From contig JAAYYU010000161.1 in assembly GCA_012515235.1 (NCBI GenBank), positions 1 through 64,000 on the forward strand: a DNA stretch of 64,000 nt, read 5' to 3'. This stretch comes from Candidatus Anammoximicrobium sp. GTDB taxonomy: Bacteria; Planctomycetota; Planctomycetia; Pirellulales; Pirellulaceae. This document shows, one piece after another, positions 9,501 to 17,578 of the stretch; position 1 is the stretch's first letter, and each line of letters starts with the position of its first letter. The position numbers and the translations under genes were made by a program. Below the pieces are notes generated by a model. The model worked only from the letters and a program-made list of their open reading frames with translations, was not told the origin of the DNA and did not search any database.

Positions 9501-9860
9501 CATGAGGGTGTCCAAAGCGTCCAGGCACGCCTCGCGGCTCCACGTTTCGCCGCCCGTGAAGCGGGCCAGTTCCTTGCGTTTCCCTTCGTCGTCGGCCGCT
9601 TCGGCCAACCGGCCGATGACGCGGTCCAGGATCTCGCCGGCCGCCTTGCGGGTGAACGTCGTGGCCAGGATCGTCTCGCTGGGAACCCCCCGCCGCACGA
9701 GCGTCAGGAAGCGGTTGGACAGCTGAAACGTCTTCCCCGTTCCGGCCGAAGCTCGAATGATCAAGTTCGGCGAGGGCGAAGCGTCAGACCTGGCGGCGGA
9801 ACGTTGCGGTCGGCTCACGATTGACGGACTCCCCAAGAAAGTCGTTTTGAGAACGCCCAT
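6582..9860 (-). CDS. RecB/AddA-like UvrD-family helicase with C-terminal nuclease
   Basis: This protein of about 1092 residues is a superfamily 1A helicase of the kind that processes DNA double-strand ends. In order: Walker A ASAGTGKT (about residues 37-44), TTFTRKAAGEI, Walker B LLLDEFQDTSP, VGDVKQAIYGWRGG, the LNTSFRSS motif, TIHQAKGLQFDIVVLPEL and YVALTRA. A C-terminal RecB-type nuclease domain with EIIDYKTD and QLQAYRRAV follows. The start is one of two adjacent ATGs (9863 or 9860); AGAGG upstream is best spaced from 9860. The frame stays open about 96 codons further, but that stretch overlaps the divergent sulfatase and looks non-coding. The expected AddB partner is not next to it in this window. 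Confidence 0.9.
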   Translation of the reverse strand: MGVLKTTFLGSPSIVSRPQRSAARSDASPSPNLIIRASAGTGKTFQLSNRFLTLVRRGVPSETILATTFTRKAAGEILDRVIGRLAEAADDEGKRKELARFTGGETWSREACLDALDTLMRSLHRLRVSTLDSLFAQIARSFGLELGFPFGWQIVDELFDKRLRSRAIDAVLTSGDGAQLRTLVHLLTKGEATRSISTLIRDTVNELYDLFQDTAQEAWHKVPRYKPLDEGQLTAAIEELRAAALTEKRMARARDEDCARAAEGDWDEFLKKGLAGKVAQNEVAFYGKPIPPAVAAVYRRLIDHVKAELVGRVASQTEASYALLELFHAEYQRLKSGHRALRFEDVTRRLANVGQAVDLGSLSFRLDSRIDHLLLDEFQDTSPPQWRVIQPWAQRVTAAAAGTSFFCVGDVKQAIYGWRGGIAEIFDAIDRQLPGLTPQSLNTSFRSSQPVIDAVNHVFARLAEHPNLGRAEPAVRRWSERFERHTTQRQELAGYVELATAPAAGEDESQREVTLRNAAERIAELVAQAPGRSVGVLMRRNDGVARVIYELRKLDVPASEEGGNPLTDSAAVNVALSLLRIADHPGDTVARFHVAHSPLGAVVGLDDYRDDAAARQVSLEIRRTLVQLGYGATIQGWTQALAPHCSRRELSRLEQLVQAAYDYNATATLRADEFVAFVEATRIADPIPADVRVMTIHQAKGLQFDIVVLPELDGDIVGQPDPVVTHRDDCTSPVDCVCRYASANIQQLLPDSFQQMFEAATDRAVTESLCVLYVALTRAVHGLYAVIPPSADSERNLPRTQAGVLRAALAGPDKAKPEKVLYQHGDPQWYRMGVAAQPKKFEKTPAGKESLAAAVQEISVQLAPLAGGRRRGWERARPSGLEGGTTVSLQHLLAPSRAAAFARGELVHAWMEQIRWIEDGMPDRAQLMSVAQQVLANTPAANVDLEAELNRFHEQLASPLAAEMLSRRRYEEPLQAGFSRAVAQELRARHVTAMVQNECGFAIRDGAQLLNGFIDRLVLLQDAGRVVAAEIIDYKTDAFDAQDPPQLAGKIAFYSPQLQAYRRAVAQMTQTPMDHIVATLLFLEAGVARPVG

Positions 9861-10026
9861 CATAACCTCTGCGACGTCGCTTGTCCCGGCGAGGGCGTCA
9901 GAATCAGCGGGCTCTCGGCTTGGGCCGGCTTGACGCCAGCGACGCGCCTGGCCACGATGAAAGCCGTCGCGTGGGAAACCGTTGCTATCCACCCGTTGCC
10001 ATCCCTTGTTGCCAGGAATTGACGCC

Positions 10027-11946
10027 ATGAACCGACCCCTCCACTGGAATTGCTGGCCGTTGCTGTCGGCGGTTCTTTGCACGTTGAGCTTGTCGCCGGC
10101 CGGCGCGGCCGAGTTGCCCAACATTCTGTGGCTCACCTGCGAGGACACGGGGCCGGAGTTGGGCTGTTACGGCGACCGCTACGCTCACACGCCGAACCTG
10201 GACCGCCTGGCGGCCAAGGGCCTGCGGTACCTGCACGCCTGGTCGAACGCGCCGGTGTGCGCCCCGGCGCGCACGACGATCATCAGCGGCGTGTATCCGA
10301 CCAGCCTGGGGGCGGAGCACATGCGGAGCGAGGTCCCCCTGCCCGCATTCATGAAGATGTATCCGCAACTGCTCCGCGAACGCGGCTACTACTGCACCAA
10401 TAACAGCAAGGAAGACTACAACCTCGTCAAGCCGGGCCAAGTGTGGGACGAGTCGTCCGGCAAGGCCCACTGGAAGAACCGCCAGTCGGGCCAGCCGTTT
10501 TTCGCCATCTTTAACTTTACCGTCAGCCATGAAAGCCAGATTCGCGTGCGCCCGCACACGCTGGTCCACGATCCGGCCCAAGCGCCGCTGCCGGCGTATC
10601 ATCCCGACACGCCCGAAGTTCGCCACGATTGGGCGCAGTACTACGACAAGGTGACGGAGATGGACGCGCAGGCCGGCCAGCGGCTGAAGGAACTGGAAGA
10701 AGCCGGCCTGGCGGACCAGACCATCGTCTTTTTCTACGGCGACCACGGCTCGGGCATGCCGCGCAGCAAACGCTGGCCCTACAACTCGGGCCTGCACGTG
10801 CCCCTGATCGTTCACGTGCCGGACACGTTCCGGGACTTGGCGCCGCAGGACTACCGGCCGGGCGGCGCGTCGGCCCGCCTGGTGGCGTTTGTGGATCTGG
10901 CGCCGACGCTGCTGAGTCTGGCCGGCGTGCGGCCGCCGGAGTGGATGCAGGGGCAGGCGTTCTTGGGCCGATTCGAGGCCCCGCCGCAGAAATACTTGTT
11001 CGGGTTCCGTGGGCGGATGGACGAACGCTACGACATGGTCCGCTCGGTGCGCAACGAGCGCTACGTGTACGTCCGCAACTACATGCCGCACCTGATCTAC
11101 GGCCAGTACCTGAGCTACATGTTCCAGACGCCGACCACGCAAGTCTGGAAAAGGCTGTACGACGAGGGCCGGCTGCGGCCGCCGCAGACGTTTTTCTGGG
11201 AACCGAAACCGGCAGAGGAGTTGTACGACCTGCAGGCCGATCCGGACGAAGTCCGCAATCTGGTCGGCTCGGCGGAGCACCAAGCCGTGCTGGATGAACT
11301 GCGCCGGGCGCACCGCGAACACGTGCTGGCCGTGCGCGACGTCGGCTTCCTGGCGGAGGCTGAGATGCACCGCCTCGCCGGCGAGACGCCGCCGTACGAA
11401 TTGGGGCACCACCGTCAACGCTACCCGTTAGAGAAGATCCTGGACATGGCGCAACTCGCCACCACGCGAGATGCGCACGCCGTCGACGAGTTGCGGGCCG
11501 GGCTGCGGGACGCCGACAGCGGCGTGCGGTACTGGGCGGCGCAGGGTCTGCTGATTCGCGGCGCGGCGGCGGTTGCGGCGGCCCGCGACGACCTGCACGC
11601 GGCGCTGAACGACGACTCGCCGACAGTCCGCGTCCTGGCTGCCCGGGCGCTCGGCCAGTATGGCAATCCAGCGGACCTGCGGCCGGCATTGGCCGTCTTG
11701 GAGCAACTTGCGTCGCCGCAAAAGAACGGCGCCTACGCGTCGATCCTCACGCTCAACGCGATCGACTCGCTGGGCGACAAAGCCGCGCCGTTGAAGCCGC
11801 TGCTGGAGAACTTGCCCGCCCAGGACCCGTCCGCGCCGGGCCGCGCCAACGGCTACGTCTCCCGGTTGCTGGAGAAGCTCACCGGCCGCCCCGCGTCCAA
11901 ACCCGCCGCCAAGCCCAAGCGCGCAAAGGCCAAGAAAGCAGCGTAG
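10027..11946 (+). CDS. Exported sulfatase with C-terminal HEAT-like repeats
   Basis: This 639-residue protein has a signal peptide (about residues 1-28) and an alkaline-phosphatase-fold sulfatase domain. It removes sulfate esters, presumably from polysaccharides. Cys78 in CAPAR (C-x-P-x-R) would be oxidised to formylglycine. Other core motifs are NILWLTCEDTGPE and FYGDHGSGMP. After about residue 485, Ala/Leu/Arg-rich helical repeats (DADSGVRYWAAQGLL, DDSPTVRVLAARALG) resemble HEAT repeats, and the C-terminus is Lys/Ala-rich. ATG at 10027 begins the signal peptide. It is divergent from the helicase. The maturase needed for formylglycine is not in this window. Confidence 0.93.
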   Translation: MNRPLHWNCWPLLSAVLCTLSLSPAGAAELPNILWLTCEDTGPELGCYGDRYAHTPNLDRLAAKGLRYLHAWSNAPVCAPARTTIISGVYPTSLGAEHMRSEVPLPAFMKMYPQLLRERGYYCTNNSKEDYNLVKPGQVWDESSGKAHWKNRQSGQPFFAIFNFTVSHESQIRVRPHTLVHDPAQAPLPAYHPDTPEVRHDWAQYYDKVTEMDAQAGQRLKELEEAGLADQTIVFFYGDHGSGMPRSKRWPYNSGLHVPLIVHVPDTFRDLAPQDYRPGGASARLVAFVDLAPTLLSLAGVRPPEWMQGQAFLGRFEAPPQKYLFGFRGRMDERYDMVRSVRNERYVYVRNYMPHLIYGQYLSYMFQTPTTQVWKRLYDEGRLRPPQTFFWEPKPAEELYDLQADPDEVRNLVGSAEHQAVLDELRRAHREHVLAVRDVGFLAEAEMHRLAGETPPYELGHHRQRYPLEKILDMAQLATTRDAHAVDELRAGLRDADSGVRYWAAQGLLIRGAAAVAAARDDLHAALNDDSPTVRVLAARALGQYGNPADLRPALAVLEQLASPQKNGAYASILTLNAIDSLGDKAAPLKPLLENLPAQDPSAPGRANGYVSRLLEKLTGRPASKPAAKPKRAKAKKAA

Positions 11947-12079
11947 GTGCGTCACCAATCGGCGTCCCCGTTTCACCGCGACCCCGCGGGGAGCGCGGAT
12001 TGGGCGAGGACGCAGGCCAATGCCCGCGCTGTCCGTGGGGGCGCGGTTGAACGGCGATTCTTGCGACTTCCGCGCCGCT

Positions 12080-13297
12080 TCAGGCCGCCTTGCGGAACAC
12101 CAGGCAGGTGTTGCTGCCGCCGAAGCCGAACGAGTTGGACGCGACGACGCGCACGGAGGCGGGGCGGGCGCAGTGCGGGACGTGTTGCAGATCGCACTCC
12201 GGGTCCGGATCGTCCAGGTTGACCGTCGGGGGCAGGGCCTGATGGCGAATCGCGACCAGGCAGGCGAGGGCCTCGACGGCCGCCGCGCCGCTGAGCAGAT
12301 GCCCCGTCATGCTCTTGGTCGAACTGACCGGCACCCGCGCGACGGCGTCGCCCAGCGCCAGTTGCAGCACGCGGGCCTCGGCCCGGTCGCCTACGGTCGT
12401 ACCGGCGGCGTGCGCGTTGACGTAATCGACGTCATCGGGATTGACGCCGGCGTCGTCCAAGGCCAGGCGGACGGCCCGGCTGGCGGGCTGCGGCTCGGTG
12501 CTGGGGATGACCATGTGCGAGGCGTCGCTGGTCGCGCCGAATCCGGCAAACTCTGCGTACGCGGAGGCGCCTCGGCGGCGGGCGGCCGCTTCCCCTTCCA
12601 GGACAAAAACGCTGCCGCCCTCGCCCATCACGAACCCGTCGCGGGCGCGGTCGAAGGGACGGGACGCCAGCGTCGGCGAATCGTCGCGGCGCGACAAGGC
12701 GCGGAGATTGTAGAAGCCGCCGTACGACATGGGCGTGATCAGATCGCAACCGCCGGCCAGGCAGGCGTCCACCCAGCCGAGTTGCAGCCAGCGCCGGGCG
12801 ACGCCCAGCGCGTACCCGCCGCTGGCACAGGCGGCCGCCACGGAGACGGCCGGACCGTTCAGGCCCAGCTCCCGCTGGATAAGGTGGACCACCGACAGCA
12901 GATCCTGGTCAGGCGTATAAACCCGGTTCCCGCCGGCCAGCATGTCCAGCTCCCAGATGCGCAGGTATTCCGCGCCCAAACCTAGCACGACGCCGATCCG
13001 CAGGTCGTCACGGCCGTCCGCCAGGCCGGCATCGTCCAGCGCCCGCGCCGTGCAACTCAGGGTCAGCTGTTCCAGTCGCTTGTACCGACGGAAGTCCGCT
13101 TCCGCCCAGCCCGGCGGCACCGGAATTTCGTCCACCGCGGCGATGAACTGCCGCTGGGACGGATCCTGCGGCAGCAGCTGGTGGGCCGCCACGCCCGACT
13201 TTCCGCCCAGCAGGTTTTCGGCAAACGTCGCAAAGCCGCTACCCAGCGGCGTGGCCGCGCCCACCCCGGTCATCCAAATACGCTGCGTCATGCTCAA
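12080..13297 (-). CDS. Beta-ketoacyl-ACP synthase (FabF/KS-alpha-like)
   Basis: This 405-residue thiolase-fold condensing enzyme performs decarboxylative Claisen condensation on ACP-bound acyl chains. The catalytic triad is intact: Cys157 in VAAACASGG, His296 in NAHAAGTTVGD and His333 in KSMTGHLLSGAA. The C-terminal SNSFGFGGSNTCLV is typical. Its first four bases overlap the stop of the upstream ketosynthase-like gene (13294-13297), so the two are probably translationally coupled. This pairing of an active KS with an inactive KS-like partner resembles KS-alpha/KS-beta of type II polyketide or aryl-polyene systems more than a lone FabF. It is last in a run with the KS-like gene, the ACP and the acyltransferase. 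Confidence 0.93.
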   Translation of the reverse strand: MSMTQRIWMTGVGAATPLGSGFATFAENLLGGKSGVAAHQLLPQDPSQRQFIAAVDEIPVPPGWAEADFRRYKRLEQLTLSCTARALDDAGLADGRDDLRIGVVLGLGAEYLRIWELDMLAGGNRVYTPDQDLLSVVHLIQRELGLNGPAVSVAAACASGGYALGVARRWLQLGWVDACLAGGCDLITPMSYGGFYNLRALSRRDDSPTLASRPFDRARDGFVMGEGGSVFVLEGEAAARRRGASAYAEFAGFGATSDASHMVIPSTEPQPASRAVRLALDDAGVNPDDVDYVNAHAAGTTVGDRAEARVLQLALGDAVARVPVSSTKSMTGHLLSGAAAVEALACLVAIRHQALPPTVNLDDPDPECDLQHVPHCARPASVRVVASNSFGFGGSNTCLVFRKAA

Positions 13298-14190
13298 GCT
13301 GCCTTCGTCTGCTGGAAGTCATTCGTCCGGGCCAATTCCACTCGACCGCCCCACGGCAGGCCAAGCGACCACGGCGCCGATCGTTCGCCAGGTTTTCCCG
13401 CCAGCCAGCGAGCCAGCTCGACCAAGGGCGGAACGCCGGACCGCTCGGGCGGTTCTTCTGCGGCCCCCGTCTGGCCGGCCGGATCGGCCGCTGCAGAGAC
13501 CAGGCGGACCTGCCGGCCGCTGCGGTCCAACCGCGGGGGGACCGTCAGCCGCAGGGTCACTCCTTCCGGATCCTGCCCTGCCGAGTTTTGCTTTGCGTGA
13601 CGAAGCATCCCCAGGGCGACGGCCAGGCAAACCGTCTCTGTCTGGGTCGATCCCAGGCCGTCAGGCACGGGTTCGGGCGACCATTGAGTGAGCACCAGCC
13701 AAAGGCCGGGCAGGTCGCTGGAATCCAGCAAGGTCATGGCGACCGTCAGCCCTTCCGCGAGGGCTTCCGGTCCGCCGCCGATTCCAAAATTCGGTCCGTG
13801 CATCGCCAGGCTGATGCTGATCGCACTGGAGACCGAGTGCAGCGAATTTTGGGGGATGATATGCGGCGAGATGGCGGCCGGTCCGCCTTGGCCGTACTTG
13901 CGAAAAGTGGCTGCGCCGCCCAACCGGCCGGGGAACCTCGGTGCGGCGACCACGCCCCAGTTGTCGAAGCACGTCTCGCGGAGCGGCCCTGCGTGCATGG
14001 CCTTCAGCACGGCAGCCAGTCCGACCACCGTCTGCTCGTCCGAGTGCCGCAGGAACCGCGGCGGGATGGGCCGGCGGACGGAGTCGCCGGGTTGCTCACG
14101 AAGCGCGGGAAGAACGTTCAGCGGAGCCGCGATCACGCCGTGCGCGGCTACGGCGCACTCGCAGGTCGCCGCGAAAGATCGAACAGACAT
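13294..14190 (-). CDS. Ketosynthase-like protein without active-site Cys (chain-length-factor-like)
   Basis: This 298-residue protein looks like an N-terminal ketosynthase-like domain. PQNSLHSVSSAISISLAM lies where ketosynthases carry their nucleophile, but Ser/Ala stand there and no Cys is present. HGPNFGIGGGPEALAEGL follows, as expected in the fold. No HGTxT-like or KxxxGH-like motifs are obvious. KS-beta subunits of type II systems pair with an active KS without catalysing condensation, which is the inferred role. I chose ATG at 14190 (SVRSFAATCECAVAAHG follows, with a GGGG stretch upstream); the frame is open further but the extra residues overlap the ACP gene and look spurious. Its end overlaps the KS start by four bases. 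Confidence 0.75.
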   Translation of the reverse strand: MSVRSFAATCECAVAAHGVIAAPLNVLPALREQPGDSVRRPIPPRFLRHSDEQTVVGLAAVLKAMHAGPLRETCFDNWGVVAAPRFPGRLGGAATFRKYGQGGPAAISPHIIPQNSLHSVSSAISISLAMHGPNFGIGGGPEALAEGLTVAMTLLDSSDLPGLWLVLTQWSPEPVPDGLGSTQTETVCLAVALGMLRHAKQNSAGQDPEGVTLRLTVPPRLDRSGRQVRLVSAAADPAGQTGAAEEPPERSGVPPLVELARWLAGKPGERSAPWSLGLPWGGRVELARTNDFQQTKAA

Positions 14191-14255
14191 GGGCAATCCC
14201 CTGGACGGCCAAAGGAACAAGGCGGAGATTTCGTGGTCGCACGCAAGCCGGTCGT

Positions 14256-14522
14256 TCAGGCCGCTTTGCGGTCGGCGCAGGAGTCCAGCTTGGCCTGCAG
14301 CAAGTCCAGCATCCGCCCGACAGTCGTGACGCCGTTCAACTCGTCGCTTTCGATCTTGATGCTCAGCCGCGTCTCGATCTTGAGAATCAGGCTGACCATG
14401 TCCAGCGAATCGAGTCTCAGGCCCGTCCGCAAATCGGTGTCGTCGCTGATCTCCGAGAACTTGTCGCCGGTTTCGTCTTCCACCAACTCCAGCAACATCT
14501 GGGACAGTTCGGTGCGATCCAT
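14256..14522 (-). CDS. Acyl carrier protein
   Basis: This 88-residue acidic four-helix protein carries acyl intermediates on a phosphopantetheine arm. The attachment Ser39 is in LRLDSLDMVSL, the standard D-S-L motif. The length is typical. It lies 11 bases downstream of the acyltransferase gene and 65 bases upstream of the ketosynthase-like gene on the same strand, so it is probably the dedicated carrier for this cluster. Confidence 0.93.
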   Translation of the reverse strand: MDRTELSQMLLELVEDETGDKFSEISDDTDLRTGLRLDSLDMVSLILKIETRLSIKIESDELNGVTTVGRMLDLLQAKLDSCADRKAA

Positions 14523-14533
14523 CGCTCTGACTC

Positions 14534-15334
14534 CTAATGGTTACAGGGGACTTCGACGAGGAGATTCTGAGAAACGTTGGGGACGGGCTTGCCAGGCGCC
14601 GCCGCCGCGTGCAGGGCCGGCACGGGTCGGACGCCGTCCCGGCGGGGTGACGAAGCGAACTGCTCGGCACTCTGTTCCGCCGCGTGGGTTGCCGCCAACA
14701 AGGCTTCTTCGAAGCGCCGGCGGTAGCCTTCGATGCCGTCGCTGTCCAGGTCGGCGGGAACCAACAGCGGTTGGCCCAGGACGCCGATCACGGTGCTGAA
14801 CGGGCGCGGGATCGCGAAGCGGTCCCAACTGGACGCGCGCCAGGCATGCGTAAAGCCGACGCCGACGGGGACAAGGGGCAGGCCCGAGCGCGACGCCAGC
14901 CAGACCGCGCCGCTCTTCACTTGCCGCCGCGGGCCGCTCGGCCCGTCTGGAGTAATGGCCCAGTGCGCACGTTCGCTGTCCCGCAACAACTCGAGCACGG
15001 CTTGCGTTCCGCCACGCTTCGGCGAACCTCGTACGGTGCCCAAGCCCAAATGCCGACAGATCTGGGCGATCAACTCGCCGTCGGCACTCTGGCTGATCAT
15101 CACCCTGACCTTGGTCCGCATCTTGGCCGGAGCCAGCAGGGATTCGTGCCAGAAGGCATAGATGAACGCCTGCTCGTTCGGATCCGCCGGATGCCCGCGT
15201 CCATCGGCCGCAAACACGCGGGTGCGCACCGTCCGCAGCCACGCTCGCAAGAGCAGCGCGCTGGAGAAAGCCGCCAGCCGAATCAGCCAAGGATTTCGCA
15301 GCTTCACAGTCCGTACCCGCCAGGCAAGGGACAT
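14534..15334 (-). CDS. DUF374-type lysophospholipid acyltransferase family protein
   Basis: This 266-residue protein belongs to the acyltransferase family related to DUF374 and lysophospholipid acyltransferases. YAFWHESLL holds the HxxxxD-like active-site His region. RGSPKRGGTQAVLELL and ITPDGPSGPRRQVKSGAVWLA are characteristic. A hydrophobic N-terminal segment (WLIRLAAFSSALLLRAWL) suggests membrane association. It may transfer the ACP-bound acyl product to a lipid acceptor; acyltransferases of this type also occur in aryl-polyene clusters. ATG at 15334 was chosen; the frame is open to 15511 but the added residues look non-coding and reach repeat DNA. Confidence 0.8.
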   Translation of the reverse strand: MSLAWRVRTVKLRNPWLIRLAAFSSALLLRAWLRTVRTRVFAADGRGHPADPNEQAFIYAFWHESLLAPAKMRTKVRVMISQSADGELIAQICRHLGLGTVRGSPKRGGTQAVLELLRDSERAHWAITPDGPSGPRRQVKSGAVWLASRSGLPLVPVGVGFTHAWRASSWDRFAIPRPFSTVIGVLGQPLLVPADLDSDGIEGYRRRFEEALLAATHAAEQSAEQFASSPRRDGVRPVPALHAAAAPGKPVPNVSQNLLVEVPCNH

Positions 15335-15678
15335 CCGATGGTCCGACAAAAACGCCGCGGAGTTATCGGAAAAAAGCGGAACAATGACAAGGCGAATCTG
15401 AAGGCTTTTCGCTCCTGACAGCAGGTCTTGGGCGACGCTAGCAGGGCCGTCACGCGGGTCTGACGCCGCAGAACGGCCTGCCCGAGCCCGTCCCCGCTGC
15501 GAGATTCCCACATCTGCGAAACGTGAACATCGCTCGACGGAGGCAAGCTCCGCCGTGGCCCATCAGCGGCACCGTGATTCCCGCCACCACGCTGCTGGCC
15601 AGCGTGGAACGGTGTTCACAACCAGCCCGCCGCCCACGCTGCGTCGTTTCCCCCGCCAAGCGGGACCGCTGTGGGGTC
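15335..15678. other. Repeat-bearing intergenic region between cyclase and acyltransferase
   Basis: This gap of about 340 bases separates the acyltransferase start from the cyclase stop on the same strand. It holds two units of the palindromic repeat family found also at 20.1-20.3 kb and 23.1 kb. No gene is seen. The gap and repeats make it uncertain that the cyclase is co-transcribed with the acyltransferase. Confidence 0.6.
15525..15607. repeat. Palindromic intergenic repeat, copy 1
   Basis: 15525-15559 (beginning GAACATCGCTCGACGG) is identical over 35 bases to 20230-20264. 15583-15607 (GCCACCACGCTGCTGGCCAG...) matches 20136-20160 with one mismatch and is itself a hairpin (CCACGCTG / CAGCGTGG). 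The order of the two units differs from copy 2, which suggests modular insertion. Confidence 0.85.
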
Positions 15679-17484
15679 TCACCCCGCCGTCTCGGATCGG
15701 CTCAGGGTTCGCCGCACCTGGCCCAGGGCGGCCAGCGTGAACAGCAGCGGATACAGCCGCTCGTAATACCACAGTTTGGCAAAGTAGAACCCGATCGGCG
15801 AGGCGTCGCGGTGACGGCCTTCTGCGACCGCCTCCACCAGCCATTGCACGCCCCGCTCCAGCACGCCGCAGCGGCCGTCGCAAAGTCCTGCGGCCGCCAG
15901 TGCCTCCACGGCCAACGCCGTTTCCTCGACGCTGCTAGCGTGCCGTCCGCTGCTGGCCGCGATCCGCGCCGCGCCGCCGCCCCAACCGCCGTCGGGGTTC
16001 TGGTGCTGGCATAGCCAATTCACGGCGGCGACGGCCGGCGGCGCCTGTTGCGTCTGCCAATCCCGGTACGCCAACAGCACCTTGGCCGTTCCGTACACCG
16101 GGTTCTCTTCTTCCGGATGGTCCTGGTTGCCGAACCACAGGGGAACCCAACTGCCGTCGCGGCGCTGCTGGCGGGCCAAATACCGAAAGCCGGCCTGCAC
16201 CGCTTGCACGCTCCGCCGACTCGCCGCCACGTGCTGCCAAGCGTTGATCGCCCGCAGCGCGTGCGCGGTCAAATCCGCTCCGCTGCGGTCAAAGGGCAGT
16301 TTGCCCCAGCCGCGGCAGAAGGTGGGCCAGCCGCCGTCTCGATTCTGCAGACCGACCAGCCAGGCAATCCCCGCCGCCGCCGCTTGGTCGATCCGCGCCC
16401 GGTCGGCGGCGGGGCACCCAGACGCGTCGCGCCAGGCCGCCAGCGCCAGCAGCGCGCCCGGCGTGTCGTCGGCGTCCGGCACGGCGCCGCTCAAATCAGT
16501 CCAGCCCCATCCGCCCGGCGCCGCTCCCGTGAACGGATGAAATTGCCGGTGTTGGCAGGACAGCAACCAGTCCCAACAGCCCAAGGCCGCCACGTCCTCG
16601 CCCGCACTGGCCAAAGCGTTGATCGCCAGCGTGGTGGTCCAGGTCGCCAGATTCGTATCGATCGGCCAACTGCCGTCCGGACGGACGGAGTCCAGCAGGA
16701 AAGCGACGCCCTGCTGCACGACCGGATGCTCGGCACGGCCCGAGGCTGCCAGGCTCATCACCACGAAACTGGTCAACGGCGCGGCCTCCAGATAGCCGCC
16801 GCTGGCCGGTTGCATGCGGTGCAGCACGCGGAGACTGGGCGCCATCGCCACGTGCCGCAGGAGTCTTGTCCACGGCCAGGCGGACGGCAAATGGCGGTGG
16901 CGAGCCTGGCCGATCGCCACCAGCGCCGGAATTGCATAGCTGACCACCGGCAAGCGGACGAAGCGGTAGAAACGCTGCGGCAAGCAGGCCAGCTCAAAGG
17001 GCAGCGGCGGCACCTTGGACCACGGCACCAGCTCGGCCAACGCACAGTTCGTCAGGATCGGCACAGCGAACGTCCGATCCCGGCCGTACCGCGCTCGCAG
17101 GCCGTCCAGGCCGCCTTGGGCATCCAGGTAACGCTGGCCGGCCGCCATCGCTGCGGACCGTTCTTCCGCCTGGCCCGCCAGTTGGATCGCCGCACGCACC
17201 AACATCGTCGTGGCGATGTTCGAATCGCTGCGGTCGGTGTCGCCCCAGCCGCCGTCCGCGTTCTGGTGCCCGGCCAGCCAAGCGACCCCGCGAGCGATCA
17301 CCGCCGCGAATCGGTCGTGCGGCGGCGAATGCCGTTGGACGAGCGCCAGCGCGCTGACCGCCGTCGCCGTCGACAGCGCCGAGGTCGATAACTGACCAAC
17401 CCAATGTCCCGCCGGGAGTCGCTCCGCGAGCAGCTGAGCGCGGACTCGTTCATAAGCGGCGTCCAGGCGTGCCGGATCGATCAT
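15679..17484 (-). CDS. Squalene-hopene-cyclase-like class II triterpene cyclase
   Basis: This 601-residue protein has two alpha/alpha-barrel domains. The class II cyclase acid motif DADDT is at residues 337-341 (family DxDDT). Repeated QW motifs include HQNADGGWGD, LQNRDGGWPTF, QQRRDGSWVP and HQNPDGGWGG. The family cyclises squalene or related polyprenoids to hopanoid-like products at the membrane. The N-terminal GQLSTSALSTATA segment is common in planctomycete members. It is slightly shorter than classical squalene-hopene cyclases (about 630-650 residues). It is the most upstream gene of the lipid-related run on this strand. Squalene synthase is not in the window, so the substrate is inferred from the family. 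Confidence 0.88.
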   Translation of the reverse strand: MIDPARLDAAYERVRAQLLAERLPAGHWVGQLSTSALSTATAVSALALVQRHSPPHDRFAAVIARGVAWLAGHQNADGGWGDTDRSDSNIATTMLVRAAIQLAGQAEERSAAMAAGQRYLDAQGGLDGLRARYGRDRTFAVPILTNCALAELVPWSKVPPLPFELACLPQRFYRFVRLPVVSYAIPALVAIGQARHRHLPSAWPWTRLLRHVAMAPSLRVLHRMQPASGGYLEAAPLTSFVVMSLAASGRAEHPVVQQGVAFLLDSVRPDGSWPIDTNLATWTTTLAINALASAGEDVAALGCWDWLLSCQHRQFHPFTGAAPGGWGWTDLSGAVPDADDTPGALLALAAWRDASGCPAADRARIDQAAAAGIAWLVGLQNRDGGWPTFCRGWGKLPFDRSGADLTAHALRAINAWQHVAASRRSVQAVQAGFRYLARQQRRDGSWVPLWFGNQDHPEEENPVYGTAKVLLAYRDWQTQQAPPAVAAVNWLCQHQNPDGGWGGGAARIAASSGRHASSVEETALAVEALAAAGLCDGRCGVLERGVQWLVEAVAEGRHRDASPIGFYFAKLWYYERLYPLLFTLAALGQVRRTLSRSETAG

Positions 17485-17578
17485 GCGAATTCCCAGGTCC
17501 TGCGACTACGACTGAGAGAATGCTCCACGCGGCCTCGCGGCGCTACGATCCTACCCGCTGCGTCACCGCTCGTGAAGG

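Noticed and set aside
6690-9824. Several long + strand open frames over the helicase
   Set aside because: They are antisense to a helicase with complete motifs and have repetitive Arg/Gln/Gly composition.
9861-10148. N-terminal extension of the helicase
   Set aside because: It overlaps the divergent sulfatase start and shows no domain; ATG 9860/9863 has a ribosome binding site.
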